Assembly: GCA_018267725.1 (NCBI GenBank)
Contig: JAFDXY010000001.1
Location: 16,144 to 80,143 of the forward strand
Length of the DNA: 64,000 nt
Origin: Bacteroidota bacterium
Lineage (GTDB): Bacteria; Bacteroidota; Bacteroidia; Chitinophagales; Chitinophagaceae
Reading direction: 5' to 3'
The notes under the pieces are model-generated. The model was not told the DNA's origin. It ran no database searches and saw only the letters and a list, made by a program, of their open reading frames with translations. Below are positions 34,818 to 44,601 of this stretch, piece after piece. Every line of letters begins with the position of its first letter. Position 1 is the first letter of the stretch. The translations under genes and the position numbers were made by a program.

Positions 34818-37232
34818 TTATTTTCTTATTTCTGCATTTAGTTCTTTGGTAAAGCTATCTATTAATTTATTCATCATTGCATCAATTTCTTTATCGGTTA
34901 ATGTTTTTTCTTCATCTAAAAAAGTAAAATTAATTGCCATTGATTTTTTGTTTGTTCCTAATTTATCACTTTCAAAAACATCAAACAATCTTGTGTTTTG
35001 TAACTTATTTAATTTTTGTTTTTTAATAATTAGTTGAACTGCATTGTAAGTTACAGCCTTATCAATTACAATAGCTAAATCTCTTTCAACCGCAGGAAAT
35101 TTTGCTACTTCTTTATAAACAATTTTTTGTTTGATTACTGTGTTTAATAAGGTTTCAAAATCAATATCAATAAAAAAAACATTTTGTTTAATACCAAAAT
35201 TATTTAATTGATTTTTTGAAATTTCTTTTAAGTAACCTAATTCTTTTTTGCCATTGGTTATTTGTAAAATATTTTCTTGTTGTACAAATTGAATATCTGC
35301 AATGCCATTAAGCTGTAATATAGCAGCAGCAATGCCTTTGGCTGTATATAAATCGGTTAAGCTTGATTTTTCTTTCCACTCATCTTCATGATTATTGCCT
35401 GTTAAGTATAAAGCTAAATGTTCTTTCTCGGCATATTTGCCTGTAACAGTTGTGCTGTAGGTTTTTCCAAATTCAAAAAACTTTAAGTTGCTGTTTTTGC
35501 GATTAATATTGTAAGCAATAGTTTCTAAACCTGTTTCTAAAATTGATGGCCGCATTACGTTTAATTCTTCACTTAAATTATTAATCATTTTTACCGTAGT
35601 GTTTAATACTTCATCAGTATAATATTTACTGTTGGTAATTGAATTAGTGAAGATTTCATTAAACCCTAAACCGGTTAAATAATTGGCAATTTTTTCTCGA
35701 AGTGTTTCTTTTGCATTTAATGTTTCAACCGATGGAGAAATAGTAATAGATGTTGGAATATCAATATTATCTAATCCATCAATTCTAATAATTTCTTCTA
35801 CAATATCGGCAGGTAAACTAATATCGGGTTTGCTGTATGGCACTGCAATAGTTAATTCATCAATACTTTCTTTTACTACTTCAAAACCTAATGCAAGCAA
35901 TATTCTTTTAACTGTATCGGGATGATAATTTTTACCGCTTAATTTTTTTAAGTAATGATATTTTAATGCTACTTGTGTTTTTTCTTTTGGAGAAGGATAT
36001 ACATCAACTACATCACTACTTATTGTGCCGCCGGCTATTTCTTTTATTAATAATGCTGCACGTTTTAATACATTAACACAATTAGCAATATCTACACCTT
36101 TTTCAAACCTTGTTGCAGCATCTGTTCTTAAACCATGTGCCACCGATGTTTTACGAATATTAGTTGCATTAAAACATGCACTTTCTAAAAAAATATTTTT
36201 TGTGTTATTGCTAACACCACTTTTTAATCCGCCAAAAACACCACCAATACACATTGGTTCTTCATTGCCGTTACAAATCATTAAATCAAAAGCATGTAGT
36301 TTTCTTTCTTTATCATCTAATGTTGTAAATGTTGTGCCTTCGGGTAATTTTTTTACAATTATATGATTACCAATAACAGCCTCTGCATTGTAAGCATGTA
36401 GTGGTTGGCCTGTTTCGTGTAAAATAAAATTTGTTATATCAACAACATTATTAATACTTCTAACACCAATAGCGGTTAATTTATTTTTTAACCATTGTGG
36501 AGATTCTGCAATAGTAATATTGCTAATAGTTAATCCGCTAAAACGTGGGCAAGCATCTGCTGCCTCAACAGTAACATTAATGTTTAAAGTTTGTTCATCT
36601 ACTTTAAAACTATTATCAAACGGAAGTTTTGTTTTTTCTTCTTTTTTATTGTGATGGGAAAGATAAGCACACACATCTTTAGCAACACCTAAATGGCTCA
36701 TGGCATCCATTCTGTTAGGTGTTAAACCTATTTCATATATAAAATCTGAATAAGGTTTAAAATAATCGTTTGCATTGGTTCCTACAACAACATCATTTGG
36801 TAAAATAATAATACCGGCATGGTTGCTGCTTAAACCAATTTCATCTTCGGCACAAATCATTCCATAACTTTCAACACCACGAATTTTTGCAACCTTCATA
36901 GTTAAAGGTTCTCCGCTTACAGGATAAATAGTTGTACCAACTGTTGCTACAATAACTTTTTGCCCCATTGCTACATTGGGTGCACCACATACAATTTGTA
37001 AAGGTTCAGTAGTACCAATATTTACTTTAGTAAGTTTTAGTTTATCGGCATTAGGGTGTTGGTTACATTCTATTACTTCTCCAATAATTAAACTTTGCAA
37101 ACCACCTTTAATACTTTCATATTTTTCAAGGCTTTCAACTTCTAAACCTATTGAAGTTAAAATTTTTGAAAGTCTTTCGGGTTCAATTGTTTCGGGTAAA
37201 TAGCTGTGTAGCCAGTTATAACTTATCGTCAT
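34818..37232 (-). CDS. pheT: Phenylalanine-tRNA ligase beta subunit
   Basis: The 804-residue protein shows the expected domain order: a tRNA-binding EMAP-like domain (about 40-155), B3/B4 editing domain (about 215-390), B5, the catalytic-like core, and the C-terminal anticodon-binding FDX-ACB domain (about 710-804). It functions with PheS, whose gene is not adjacent. It opens the nine-gene minus-strand run. A TATATTTG -7 box lies 23 bp upstream. Confidence 0.97.
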   Translation of the reverse strand: MTISYNWLHSYLPETIEPERLSKILTSIGLEVESLEKYESIKGGLQSLIIGEVIECNQHPNADKLKLTKVNIGTTEPLQIVCGAPNVAMGQKVIVATVGTTIYPVSGEPLTMKVAKIRGVESYGMICAEDEIGLSSNHAGIIILPNDVVVGTNANDYFKPYSDFIYEIGLTPNRMDAMSHLGVAKDVCAYLSHHNKKEEKTKLPFDNSFKVDEQTLNINVTVEAADACPRFSGLTISNITIAESPQWLKNKLTAIGVRSINNVVDITNFILHETGQPLHAYNAEAVIGNHIIVKKLPEGTTFTTLDDKERKLHAFDLMICNGNEEPMCIGGVFGGLKSGVSNNTKNIFLESACFNATNIRKTSVAHGLRTDAATRFEKGVDIANCVNVLKRAALLIKEIAGGTISSDVVDVYPSPKEKTQVALKYHYLKKLSGKNYHPDTVKRILLALGFEVVKESIDELTIAVPYSKPDISLPADIVEEIIRIDGLDNIDIPTSITISPSVETLNAKETLREKIANYLTGLGFNEIFTNSITNSKYYTDEVLNTTVKMINNLSEELNVMRPSILETGLETIAYNINRKNSNLKFFEFGKTYSTTVTGKYAEKEHLALYLTGNNHEDEWKEKSSLTDLYTAKGIAAAILQLNGIADIQFVQQENILQITNGKKELGYLKEISKNQLNNFGIKQNVFFIDIDFETLLNTVIKQKIVYKEVAKFPAVERDLAIVIDKAVTYNAVQLIIKKQKLNKLQNTRLFDVFESDKLGTNKKSMAINFTFLDEEKTLTDKEIDAMMNKLIDSFTKELNAEIRK

Positions 37233-37670
37233 TTAAAATATACTTATTCAGCCGCAAATATAATTGATTGAAATTTTAGCTATTAAAGCTATTTGTAGCA
37301 AGATTTTTTTTAGAAAGAAGTAGTAAATCAGTAAAAAAATAATTGCTGCAATTACGGAATAAAGATTTTAAAAGGTAGCTTTCTGCAAAAAATCTTTCTG
37401 CACACAAAATGTGCATTTGTTTGTGAAATAAAGCGTATAACTTTTGTATATTGTGAAGAAGCTAATAAAAAATGTTAGTATAATAAAAAATGCTGTGCAT
37501 AATAATGTGAAATGATGTGGAAGAAAATTGAAAGAAAAAAATTTTTATGTGCTGAATTTCTCCCTCATATTCGTTTTGCTTTCTTATAAAACAACAATTG
37601 CTTACTAATTGTTTCATTTTTTTTGAAAGCCAATCACAACAATTGCTAACCCCATAGTTCAACTTAATTA
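37233..37670. other. Gene-free region between divergent pheT and dnaB
   Basis: This 438-bp A/T-rich stretch holds the pheT -7 box near its left end. I found no credible gene, tRNA, hairpin or repeat. A 66-codon minus-strand frame at 37462-37662 has no recognisable features and is not called. Confidence 0.5.
37255..37262 (-). promoter_or_regulatory. -7 element upstream of pheT
   Basis: The minus strand reads TATATTTG followed by CGGC, matching TAnnTTTG. No convincing -33 TTG is present at 19-20 bp. Confidence 0.45.
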
Positions 37671-39230
37671 ATGGAAATAACTAATATAAATAGAGATAAA
37701 AAAAGAAGAAAAGGCAGTATAGATGTAAGCACATTGGTTTATGGAAAAATACCTCCGCAGGCAAAAGAATTAGAAGAAGCAGTATTAGGTGCTGTAATGC
37801 TTGAAAAAAGTGCATTTGATAGTTTAATAGATACCAATTTAAAGCCTGAATGTTTTTATGTAGAAGCACATCAAATTATATTTAAAGCCATGCAAGATAT
37901 GCAGCAGCGTGGCATTCCTATTGATATTTTAACCGTTGTAGAAGAACTAAAACGCAAAGAACAATTAGATATTGTTGGTGGCCCGTATTATGTAACCAAA
38001 CTTACCAACACCGTTGTAAGCACTGCACATATTGATGCACATGCAAGAATTATATTACAAAAATTTATTCAGCGTGAATTAATAAGAATAAGCGGAGAAA
38101 TTATTGGTGATGCTTATGAAGATAGCACCGATGTATTTGATTTATTAGATGATAGTGAAACCAAAATGTTCAACATTACCAATAACTATTTAAAAAAGAA
38201 TTTTGAAGATATTGGAAATGTATTAGCCAAAACCATAAACCGTATTGATGAGTTAAGAACTAAAGAAGAAGATATAAGCGGTGTGCCAAGCGGGTTTGCA
38301 AGCTTAGATAGAGTTACATACGGATGGCAATCAACCGATTTAATTATTTTAGCAGCAAGACCCTCAGTAGGTAAAACAGCATTTGCACTTAACCTTGCAC
38401 GTAATGCAGCATTAAACCCTGCTAAACCAACAGGTGTAGGATTTTTTAGTTTAGAAATGAGTGCAAGCCAATTAGTACAGCGTATTCTTAGTGCCGAAAG
38501 TGAAATATTATTAGAAAAAATTTCGAGAGGAAAATTAGAAGAACACGAATATCAACAACTACATGCAAAAGGTATTAAACGTTTAGAAACAGCTCCTTTA
38601 TATATTGATGATACCGCAGCTTTAAACATTTTTGAATTTAGAGCCAAAGCAAGAAGGTTGGTAAACAAACACAATGTAGGTTTAATTATTATTGATTATT
38701 TACAATTAATGAGTGGCAGCGGAGATAGAAATAGCAATCGTGAACAAGAAATAAGTAATATATCAAGAAATCTTAAAGCATTAGCAAAAGAATTAAGTAT
38801 TCCCATTATTGCCTTATCACAATTAAGCCGTGCTGTTGAAACTCGTAAAGAAAGTAAAATGCCTCAGTTAAGCGATTTGCGTGAATCGGGTGCTATTGAA
38901 CAAGATGCTGATATGGTAATGTTTATATACCGCCCAGAGTATTATGAGAATATGCAAAACGAGCATGGAGAAAGCACAAAAGGTGAAACACTTATTCGTA
39001 TTGCCAAACACCGTAATGGTAGTTTAGATACTATTAAATTAAGAGCACAATTACATATACAAAAATTTGAAGATGATAACGATAGCAATATAAGCGGATT
39101 GATGGGAGGTGGTAGCTGGAAGCCGGTAGAGCCAGGGCCAACATCAAACGAAGGAGGAAAGTTTTTTGTACAAAAAAGTAAAATGAATAATGATGATTTT
39201 GACAGCGGTTTTAATGAACAACCGTTTTAA
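37671..39230 (+). CDS. dnaB: Replicative DNA helicase
   Basis: The 519-residue protein has the N-terminal helical domain (PPQAKELEEAVLGAVMLEK in part), the linker, and a RecA-type ATPase with Walker A ARPSVGKTAF near residue 228, Walker B IIDYLQLMSG near 340, and DLRESGAIEQDADMV near 400. It unwinds DNA at the replication fork. No intein interrupts the usual insertion sites. The Gly-rich C-terminal tail is typical of Bacteroidota DnaB. Confidence 0.98.
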   Translation: MEITNINRDKKRRKGSIDVSTLVYGKIPPQAKELEEAVLGAVMLEKSAFDSLIDTNLKPECFYVEAHQIIFKAMQDMQQRGIPIDILTVVEELKRKEQLDIVGGPYYVTKLTNTVVSTAHIDAHARIILQKFIQRELIRISGEIIGDAYEDSTDVFDLLDDSETKMFNITNNYLKKNFEDIGNVLAKTINRIDELRTKEEDISGVPSGFASLDRVTYGWQSTDLIILAARPSVGKTAFALNLARNAALNPAKPTGVGFFSLEMSASQLVQRILSAESEILLEKISRGKLEEHEYQQLHAKGIKRLETAPLYIDDTAALNIFEFRAKARRLVNKHNVGLIIIDYLQLMSGSGDRNSNREQEISNISRNLKALAKELSIPIIALSQLSRAVETRKESKMPQLSDLRESGAIEQDADMVMFIYRPEYYENMQNEHGESTKGETLIRIAKHRNGSLDTIKLRAQLHIQKFEDDNDSNISGLMGGGSWKPVEPGPTSNEGGKFFVQKSKMNNDDFDSGFNEQPF

Positions 39231-39360
39231 TAAAACATAACAAAATTTATTTGCCATCTATTTTTATTTTAAACCTTTTATTCCATTAAAAGGAAAACGT
39301 AAATTATAATTGTTAATGCATTTCATGCAGAAACAAAAACTTCACCCAAAAATATTTTTA

Positions 39361-39368
39361 TACTTTTG
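39361..39368 (+). promoter_or_regulatory. -7 element upstream of the DegT-family gene
   Basis: TACTTTTG followed by CGG matches the TAnnTTTG box, 40 bp before the chosen ATG. The -33 region is not conserved. Confidence 0.45.
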
Positions 39369-39408
39369 CGGTTCTAAATTATAATTGTTAATTTTTAATT
39401 GTACAACT

Positions 39409-40620
39409 ATGCCAGGATTTGAATTTTGGGGCGAAGAAGAAAAAAAAGAAGTAAACGATGTTTTAGAAACCGGAATATTAATGCGTTATGGTTTTGATGC
39501 ACCACGCAAAGGAATTTGGAAAAGCATTGAATTAGAAAAAGAAATTTGCAAAACATTTGGAAGCAAGTATGCACAATTAACAAGCAGCGGCACAAGTGCA
39601 TTAACCACTGCAATGGCAGCATTAGGCATTGGTGCCGGAGATGAAGTAATAATGCCAAGCTTTACGTTTGTTGCAAGTTTTGAAGCAGTATTAAGTGTAG
39701 GTGCCATACCAGTTTTGGTTGATGTAGATGAAACATTAACCTTAAATCCGCAAGCGGTATTAAATGCTATTACAAGAAAAACAAAATGTGTAATGCCTGT
39801 GCACATGTGCGGAAGTATGGCAGATTTAGATGCATTAAAACATATATGTAATGAACATAATTTAATTTTATTGGAAGATGCTTGCCAAAGTATTGGTGCA
39901 ACCTATAAAGGCAAATGTATAGGAACTATTGGTAATGCAGGTACTTTTAGTTTTGATTTTGTAAAAACAATTACTTGTGCAGAAGGTGGTGTGGTAATGA
40001 CGAATAACGAAGATGTTTATACCAAATGTGATGGATTTACAGATCATGGTCATGACCATAAAGGAGTTGATAGAGGTGCAGACCTTCATCCGTTTTTAGG
40101 ATATAATTTTAGAATTAGTGAATTGCATGCAGCGGTTGGTTTAGCACAAATAAAAAAATTAAACACCTTCTTATCTATTCAAAGAAAAAATCACAGCATA
40201 TTAAAAAATATGTTAGCACAAATACCCGAAGTAAGTTTTCGTGTAATACCTGATGAAAATGGAGATAGCTGCACTTTTTTAAGTTGGTTTTTACCAACAG
40301 AAGAAATAACTAAAGCATTTGTTGCCGAAATGAAAGCACAAAATATTTTAGCAGGTAATTTTTATTGGTATGCCAACAACTGGCATTACATAAAACAATG
40401 GCTTCATTTAAAAGAAGCAACCTCTTTATACAATTTAAATGCAGAACAAAAAACAGCATTACTAAAATTACAAACACAAGATTTTAGTGCAAGCGATGCA
40501 ATTATGAGCCGTTGTATTTCAACTTCTATCAGTTTATTATGGAGTGAAGAACAAATAAAAGATAAAGGCGAAAAAATGGTTGCCGCAATTAAAAAAGCAT
40601 TACAAACCGTAAAAGTTTAA
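39409..40620 (+). CDS. DegT/DnrJ/EryC1/StrS-family aminotransferase
   Basis: From the ATG at 39409 the protein has 403 residues; the TTG at 39385 is rejected because the sequence before MPGFEFWG is repeat-like. PLP-enzyme features are TSSGTSALTTAM near residue 61, EDACQSIGATYKG near 154 with the PLP-contacting Asp, and FSFDFVKTITCAEGG near 182 with the Schiff-base Lys. Such enzymes aminate keto-sugars on nucleotides, although some act on other keto acids. There is no sugar nucleotide cluster nearby, so the substrate is open. Confidence 0.88.
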   Translation: MPGFEFWGEEEKKEVNDVLETGILMRYGFDAPRKGIWKSIELEKEICKTFGSKYAQLTSSGTSALTTAMAALGIGAGDEVIMPSFTFVASFEAVLSVGAIPVLVDVDETLTLNPQAVLNAITRKTKCVMPVHMCGSMADLDALKHICNEHNLILLEDACQSIGATYKGKCIGTIGNAGTFSFDFVKTITCAEGGVVMTNNEDVYTKCDGFTDHGHDHKGVDRGADLHPFLGYNFRISELHAAVGLAQIKKLNTFLSIQRKNHSILKNMLAQIPEVSFRVIPDENGDSCTFLSWFLPTEEITKAFVAEMKAQNILAGNFYWYANNWHYIKQWLHLKEATSLYNLNAEQKTALLKLQTQDFSASDAIMSRCISTSISLLWSEEQIKDKGEKMVAAIKKALQTVKV

Positions 40621-40698
40621 ACTTATAAAGTAGTTGTATTTATTGCATATTCCCTGCAAAATATTCAATCATCTAAGTTTAAAGCCGTTCAACATACA

Positions 40699-40728
40699 AA
40701 TCTTGCATAGCCTGCAAGATTTTTTTTA
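40699..40728 (+). terminator. Terminator after the DegT-family gene
   Basis: A perfect 9-bp stem AATCTTGCA/TGCAAGATT (40699-40707, 40713-40721) with loop TAGCC and a run of T residues. Confidence 0.85.
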
Positions 40729-40797
40729 TTTTACTGTAACAAATTGTTTCAATAAACGTAAAACAAATATAAAAATAAGAAAATAGAGCAGCTGTTT

Positions 40798-41283
40798 ATG
40801 ACGGAAAAACAATATAACGAATGTGTAAACCTATATGCAGATAATGTATTTAGATTTATTGTAAAAAATCTTAAGCATGAAGAAGATGCAAGAGATGTAG
40901 TACAAACCTCATTCGAAAAATTATGGCGTAACAGAGAAAATGTAGAAAACGATAAAGCAAAATCATACCTTTTTACTATTGCTTATAACCAAATGATAGA
41001 TCATTTACGCAAAGCAAAAAGAGTTTCTTTTAAAAATGATTTTGATGAAGAAACAAAAATTGGTTTTCAGCAACATTCATACACAAAAAAAATATTAATG
41101 AATGCATTAAACCAATTAAATGAAACACAAAAAAGCTTGGTAATGCTGAAAGATTATGAAGGATATAATTATGAAGAAATAGGAAAAATTACAGGCTTAA
41201 ATGAAAGTCAGGTTAAAGTGTATTTGCACAGAGCCAGAATTATTTTAAGAGATTATTTGGTTAAACCTGAAAATATTTTATAA
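40798..41283 (+). CDS. ECF-type sigma factor
   Basis: The 161-residue protein has region 2 with EEDARDVVQTSFEKLWRNRE near residue 27 and region 4 with LNETQKSLVMLKDYEGYNYE and the helix-turn-helix EEIGKITGLNESQVKVYLHRAR near 120-143 (quoted in part). It is the first gene of an operon with an anti-sigma-like membrane protein (1 bp later) and a barrel protein. This arrangement suggests an envelope-stress or surface-sensing switch (inference). Confidence 0.9.
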   Translation: MTEKQYNECVNLYADNVFRFIVKNLKHEEDARDVVQTSFEKLWRNRENVENDKAKSYLFTIAYNQMIDHLRKAKRVSFKNDFDEETKIGFQQHSYTKKILMNALNQLNETQKSLVMLKDYEGYNYEEIGKITGLNESQVKVYLHRARIILRDYLVKPENIL

Positions 41284-41284
41284 T

Positions 41285-42370
41285 ATGAACATCAACAGAA
41301 ATAATTACGAAGAATTCTTTTTATTGTATATAGACAATGAATTGAATGCAGAACAAAAAGCTGCTGTTGATGCTTTTATTGTACAAAACCCAGATTTAGC
41401 AATTGAATTAAAAGCCTTACAACAAACCATAATGCCTTTAACAAATATTCAATTTGAAGGCAAAGAAACTTTATTAAAAAATGAAAACACATTTATTAAT
41501 ACCAATAATTACGAAGAAAATTTTTTATTATATGTAGATGACGAATTGAACAATATAGAAAAAACTGAAGTAGAAACTTTTGTATTGCAACACCCACAAC
41601 TGCAACAGGCATTTACTTTATTGCAACAAACCAAGCTTACGCCCGAAACAATTATTTATCCCAACAAAAATGAATTGTATAAAAAAGAAGAAAGAAAAAT
41701 TGTTTATTTAAGTTGGCAACGCCTTGCGGTAGCTGCTGCTGTTTTAGGTTTAATTGTATTAAGTTATACGCTTGTGCAAAAACCTACTATTAATAAAAAT
41801 AATATAGTAAGTACAAAAACAATAGTAAATACACCTGCACAAACAACAACAGACAAAAATGATATTAACAATGTTGCACAGCCAAACGCTTCAAACAAAA
41901 ACGAAGAAAACAATAATGTTGCAGCAACAAAGCATTTTGTTACACTACCCCAAACAAAAAAATCAAACAATTTGCCTATTCCATTAAATAACAATCAATC
42001 AAAAGAAATAATAATATCCGATAACGATAATAAAGTTATTGCACAAACCGAACCTGTAGTTAAACCTAATAATACTATTGCAAAACCTACGGAAACAATT
42101 ACAATAAAAAATAATGATATTACAGAAAAACCTACTATAATAACAACAGCCTCAAATAATAATAACACGTATGTACAACCTACTGTTTATAAAGAATTAA
42201 ATACAGATGATGAAGAAGAAAACAACCCTGTATATGTAGGTAACTTAAAACTGAATAAAACCAAAGTAAAAAACCTTTTGAGAAAAGCAGGTAATTTATT
42301 TGGTAAACAAGATAATAATGAAGAAGCTAAAACCTCTATTGCTTCTATTCCCGTAAAACATTCTAAATAA
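41285..42370 (+). CDS. Anti-sigma-like membrane protein with duplicated N-terminal module
   Basis: The 361-residue protein has two similar N-terminal units: NNYEEFFLLYIDNELNAEQK at about residues 5-24 and NNYEENFLLYVDDELNNIEK at about 76-95, each followed by a helix ending in LQQT. One membrane helix lies at about 143-161. The rest is a long Asn/Thr/Lys-rich, probably disordered, periplasmic region, with a small conserved end (VGNLKLNKTKVKNLLRKAG). The E-x-L-D-x-E-L pattern occurs in many Bacteroidota anti-sigma factors without the zinc motif. It starts 1 bp after the sigma gene stop. Confidence 0.72.
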   Translation: MNINRNNYEEFFLLYIDNELNAEQKAAVDAFIVQNPDLAIELKALQQTIMPLTNIQFEGKETLLKNENTFINTNNYEENFLLYVDDELNNIEKTEVETFVLQHPQLQQAFTLLQQTKLTPETIIYPNKNELYKKEERKIVYLSWQRLAVAAAVLGLIVLSYTLVQKPTINKNNIVSTKTIVNTPAQTTTDKNDINNVAQPNASNKNEENNNVAATKHFVTLPQTKKSNNLPIPLNNNQSKEIIISDNDNKVIAQTEPVVKPNNTIAKPTETITIKNNDITEKPTIITTASNNNNTYVQPTVYKELNTDDEEENNPVYVGNLKLNKTKVKNLLRKAGNLFGKQDNNEEAKTSIASIPVKHSK

Positions 42371-42390
42371 AAAATAAAACCTCAATGTAT

Positions 42391-43266
42391 ATGAAACAAT
42401 TGATGATGATGCTTGCTTTTAGCGGGCTTACACAACTAAGTTTTGCACAAACCGATACTACGCAAAAACAAAACGATACTATTACAGTAGGCAACTTTGT
42501 AATAATAAAAAAGAATAGACCTGAAAAAGTAGAAAACGATAATAGCAAAGATGAAAGAGTAAAAATAAATATTAATTTTAATAATAATAATAGAGTTAAG
42601 AAGCTAAACAACGTAAGCACCAACTGGTTTATTTTTGATTTAGGATTTACTAACTTAATTGATAATACAGATTATACTGCTGCACAAGGCATGGGTTATT
42701 TAAAAACAGGTCGCCCGGTTGATGGTGTTGTTACACAAAACAGCATGGCATTAAACAGCGGAAAATCATCTAACGCAAACCTTTGGTTTTTTATGCAGAA
42801 GTTGAATGTAAGTAAACATGTATTAAACTTAAAATATGGGTTGGGTTTAGAAATGTATAATTTCAGATATGATAGAAGTTTAAGTTATCGTAATACTCCT
42901 ATGCCTTATGCTTTTAACGATTCAATTAGCTTTTCAAAAAACAAATTATATGTAGGTTATTTAACAGTTCCGTTCATGATTAATATTAATCCATACCCTA
43001 CAAAAAAACATGCATTTAGTATGAGCTTTGGTGTAAGTGCCGGCTATTTAGTGGGTTCTCATAACAAACAAATAAGTGCAGAACGTGGTAAACAAAAATA
43101 TTACGGAGATATGATGTTGCAGCCTTGGCGTTTTGCAGCAATTGGCGAAATTGGTTTAGGCCCTGTAAGATTATACGGAAGTTATAGTTTAAATAATTTG
43201 CACAAAGAAAGTACCGGCTTAAAACAAACACCTTATGCTGTTGGATTAAGATTTAGCAATTGGTAA
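42391..43266 (+). CDS. Outer-membrane beta-barrel protein of the ECF operon
   Basis: The 291-residue protein has a signal peptide ending LSFAQ, an Asn/Lys-rich spacer (about 22-70), and a barrel-like region of alternating strands ending PYAVGLRFSNW, with an aromatic terminal residue. It shares the operon with the sigma and anti-sigma genes (20 bp gap), so it is likely a target or sensor of the switch. An ATG at 42385 would add two residues. The family is not further recognised. Confidence 0.7.
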   Translation: MKQLMMMLAFSGLTQLSFAQTDTTQKQNDTITVGNFVIIKKNRPEKVENDNSKDERVKININFNNNNRVKKLNNVSTNWFIFDLGFTNLIDNTDYTAAQGMGYLKTGRPVDGVVTQNSMALNSGKSSNANLWFFMQKLNVSKHVLNLKYGLGLEMYNFRYDRSLSYRNTPMPYAFNDSISFSKNKLYVGYLTVPFMININPYPTKKHAFSMSFGVSAGYLVGSHNKQISAERGKQKYYGDMMLQPWRFAAIGEIGLGPVRLYGSYSLNNLHKESTGLKQTPYAVGLRFSNW

Positions 43267-43289
43267 AACAACCACACCTATAGCTATAG

Positions 43290-43323
43290 TAAACGCTTCC
43301 TTAAACGGAGGCGTTTGTTTTTT
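43290..43323 (+). terminator. Terminator after the ECF operon
   Basis: A 10-bp stem (43291-43300 with 43307-43316, one G-T pair) is followed by GTTTTTT. It closes the sigma/anti-sigma/barrel operon. Confidence 0.85.
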
Positions 43324-43401
43324 ATTAAGATAAAATTTTGCAAAACTGTAAAACACACATACGCTTTCTTCTTAATTTACGTTTTACTTACAGTTACTAT
43401 T

Positions 43402-43926
43402 ATGAAAAAGCAACTTACAGTTATTATAATAGCAATATTTGTATTGCTGAATACTTCGTTTAGAAGTACAGTTGCAAATGCCGATGATTATTATATTGTT
43501 GTTGAAAAACATAGTTATGAGATGAAGGTTTATGATGCATCTGATAATTGGCTAATATCTTATCCCGTTGTATTTGGAAGTAAAGATTTAGGAGATAAAA
43601 TGATGAAAGGCGATAGAAGAACGCCCGAAGGCATATACCATATTACAGCAAAACGTCCACATCCTAAATGGGATAAATTTTTAATGCTCGATTATCCTAA
43701 TGCAGATGATTATAAAAAATTTACTGAAAGAAAATCTAAAGGATTAATTCCTGCCAACGCACAAATTGGCGGAGAGATTGGCATACACGGAACTTGGCCA
43801 CATGAAGATTTTGCTGTTGATCAATTTCAAAACTGGACAATGGGTTGCGTTAGCACCAAGAATATTTATATTGATGAAATATTTAAAAAAATTCCGATAG
43901 GTACAAAAGTTATTATTAAAAAGTAA
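43402..43926 (+). CDS. L,D-transpeptidase (YkuD) family protein
   Basis: From the ATG at 43402 the protein has 174 residues with a signal peptide (about 1-26). The upstream in-frame start at 43315 overlaps the preceding terminator and is rejected. The YkuD core holds GIHGTW with H129 and MGCVST with the catalytic C149. The residue before MGC is Thr where Ser is more usual. It probably forms 3-3 crosslinks or attaches a lipoprotein in the periplasm. It is the second transpeptidase of this type in the window, from a different family than the one at 12321. Confidence 0.85.
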   Translation: MKKQLTVIIIAIFVLLNTSFRSTVANADDYYIVVEKHSYEMKVYDASDNWLISYPVVFGSKDLGDKMMKGDRRTPEGIYHITAKRPHPKWDKFLMLDYPNADDYKKFTERKSKGLIPANAQIGGEIGIHGTWPHEDFAVDQFQNWTMGCVSTKNIYIDEIFKKIPIGTKVIIKK

Positions 43927-43941
43927 AATAAACTTTTAGTT

Positions 43942-44601
43942 TTAAAGCTCAACTATTTTATTTTTAATTGCATACATTACCAAACCCACTCTTGATGTTG
44001 CATTTAATTTTTTAAATAACGAATCTCGGTAACCATCAATAGTTCGCTCGCTTACAAACATTTCTTTTGCAATTTGGGCATAGCTTTTTTCGCTGCAGGC
44101 TGCTTTTAAAAATTCTAATTCTCTATCGTTTAAGTTTAATATTTTGTTTACACTGCTACTTTCATCAACCAATAAATTCATTGATTGTAAAATTTTTTTC
44201 GATATCAAATCGTTATAAAAAAAACCTTTACTTAAAACTTCATTAAAAGCTAATTTCAGTTCGGCAGATTCTGCATCTTTTAATATATAACCTTTGGCTC
44301 CGCATTTTATCATTTTAATAATGCTAACATCTGCATCCATTGTGCTTAGTGCTAAAATTTTTATTTCGGGATGGTTATTTTTAATCCATAAAGCAGTATC
44401 GTAGCCATTCATTTCAGGCATATTAATATCAAGCAATACTATATCAGGTAAATTTTTTGTATCTAATTTATTTATAAAATCTTTACCGTTGGTGGCATCA
44501 AACAAAACAGTGTAATTAGCAAAAAGGTTTATAAGCATACAAAGCCCTTGCCTAAATAAAGCATGGTCATCTACTACTACTATTTTTTTTTCATTGTTCA
44601 T
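43942..44601 (-). CDS. LuxR/NarL-type response regulator
   Basis: The 219-residue protein has a receiver domain (about 1-125) with D11-D12, the phosphorylation site D58 in VLLDINMPEMNG, and K109-region residues, followed by a LuxR-type DNA-binding domain (about 155-216) with LNDRELEFLKAACSEKSYAQIAKEMFVSERTIDGYR (quoted here in pieces as a typical NarL helix-turn-helix). It starts within the last 11 bases of the histidine kinase gene, so the two are a coupled pair. Confidence 0.93.
   Translation of the reverse strand: MNNEKKIVVVDDHALFRQGLCMLINLFANYTVLFDATNGKDFINKLDTKNLPDIVLLDINMPEMNGYDTALWIKNNHPEIKILALSTMDADVSIIKMIKCGAKGYILKDAESAELKLAFNEVLSKGFFYNDLISKKILQSMNLLVDESSSVNKILNLNDRELEFLKAACSEKSYAQIAKEMFVSERTIDGYRDSLFKKLNATSRVGLVMYAIKNKIVEL

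Noticed and set aside
37462..37662. 66-codon minus-strand frame upstream of dnaB
   Set aside because: No domain, no start context and no conservation that I can recognise.
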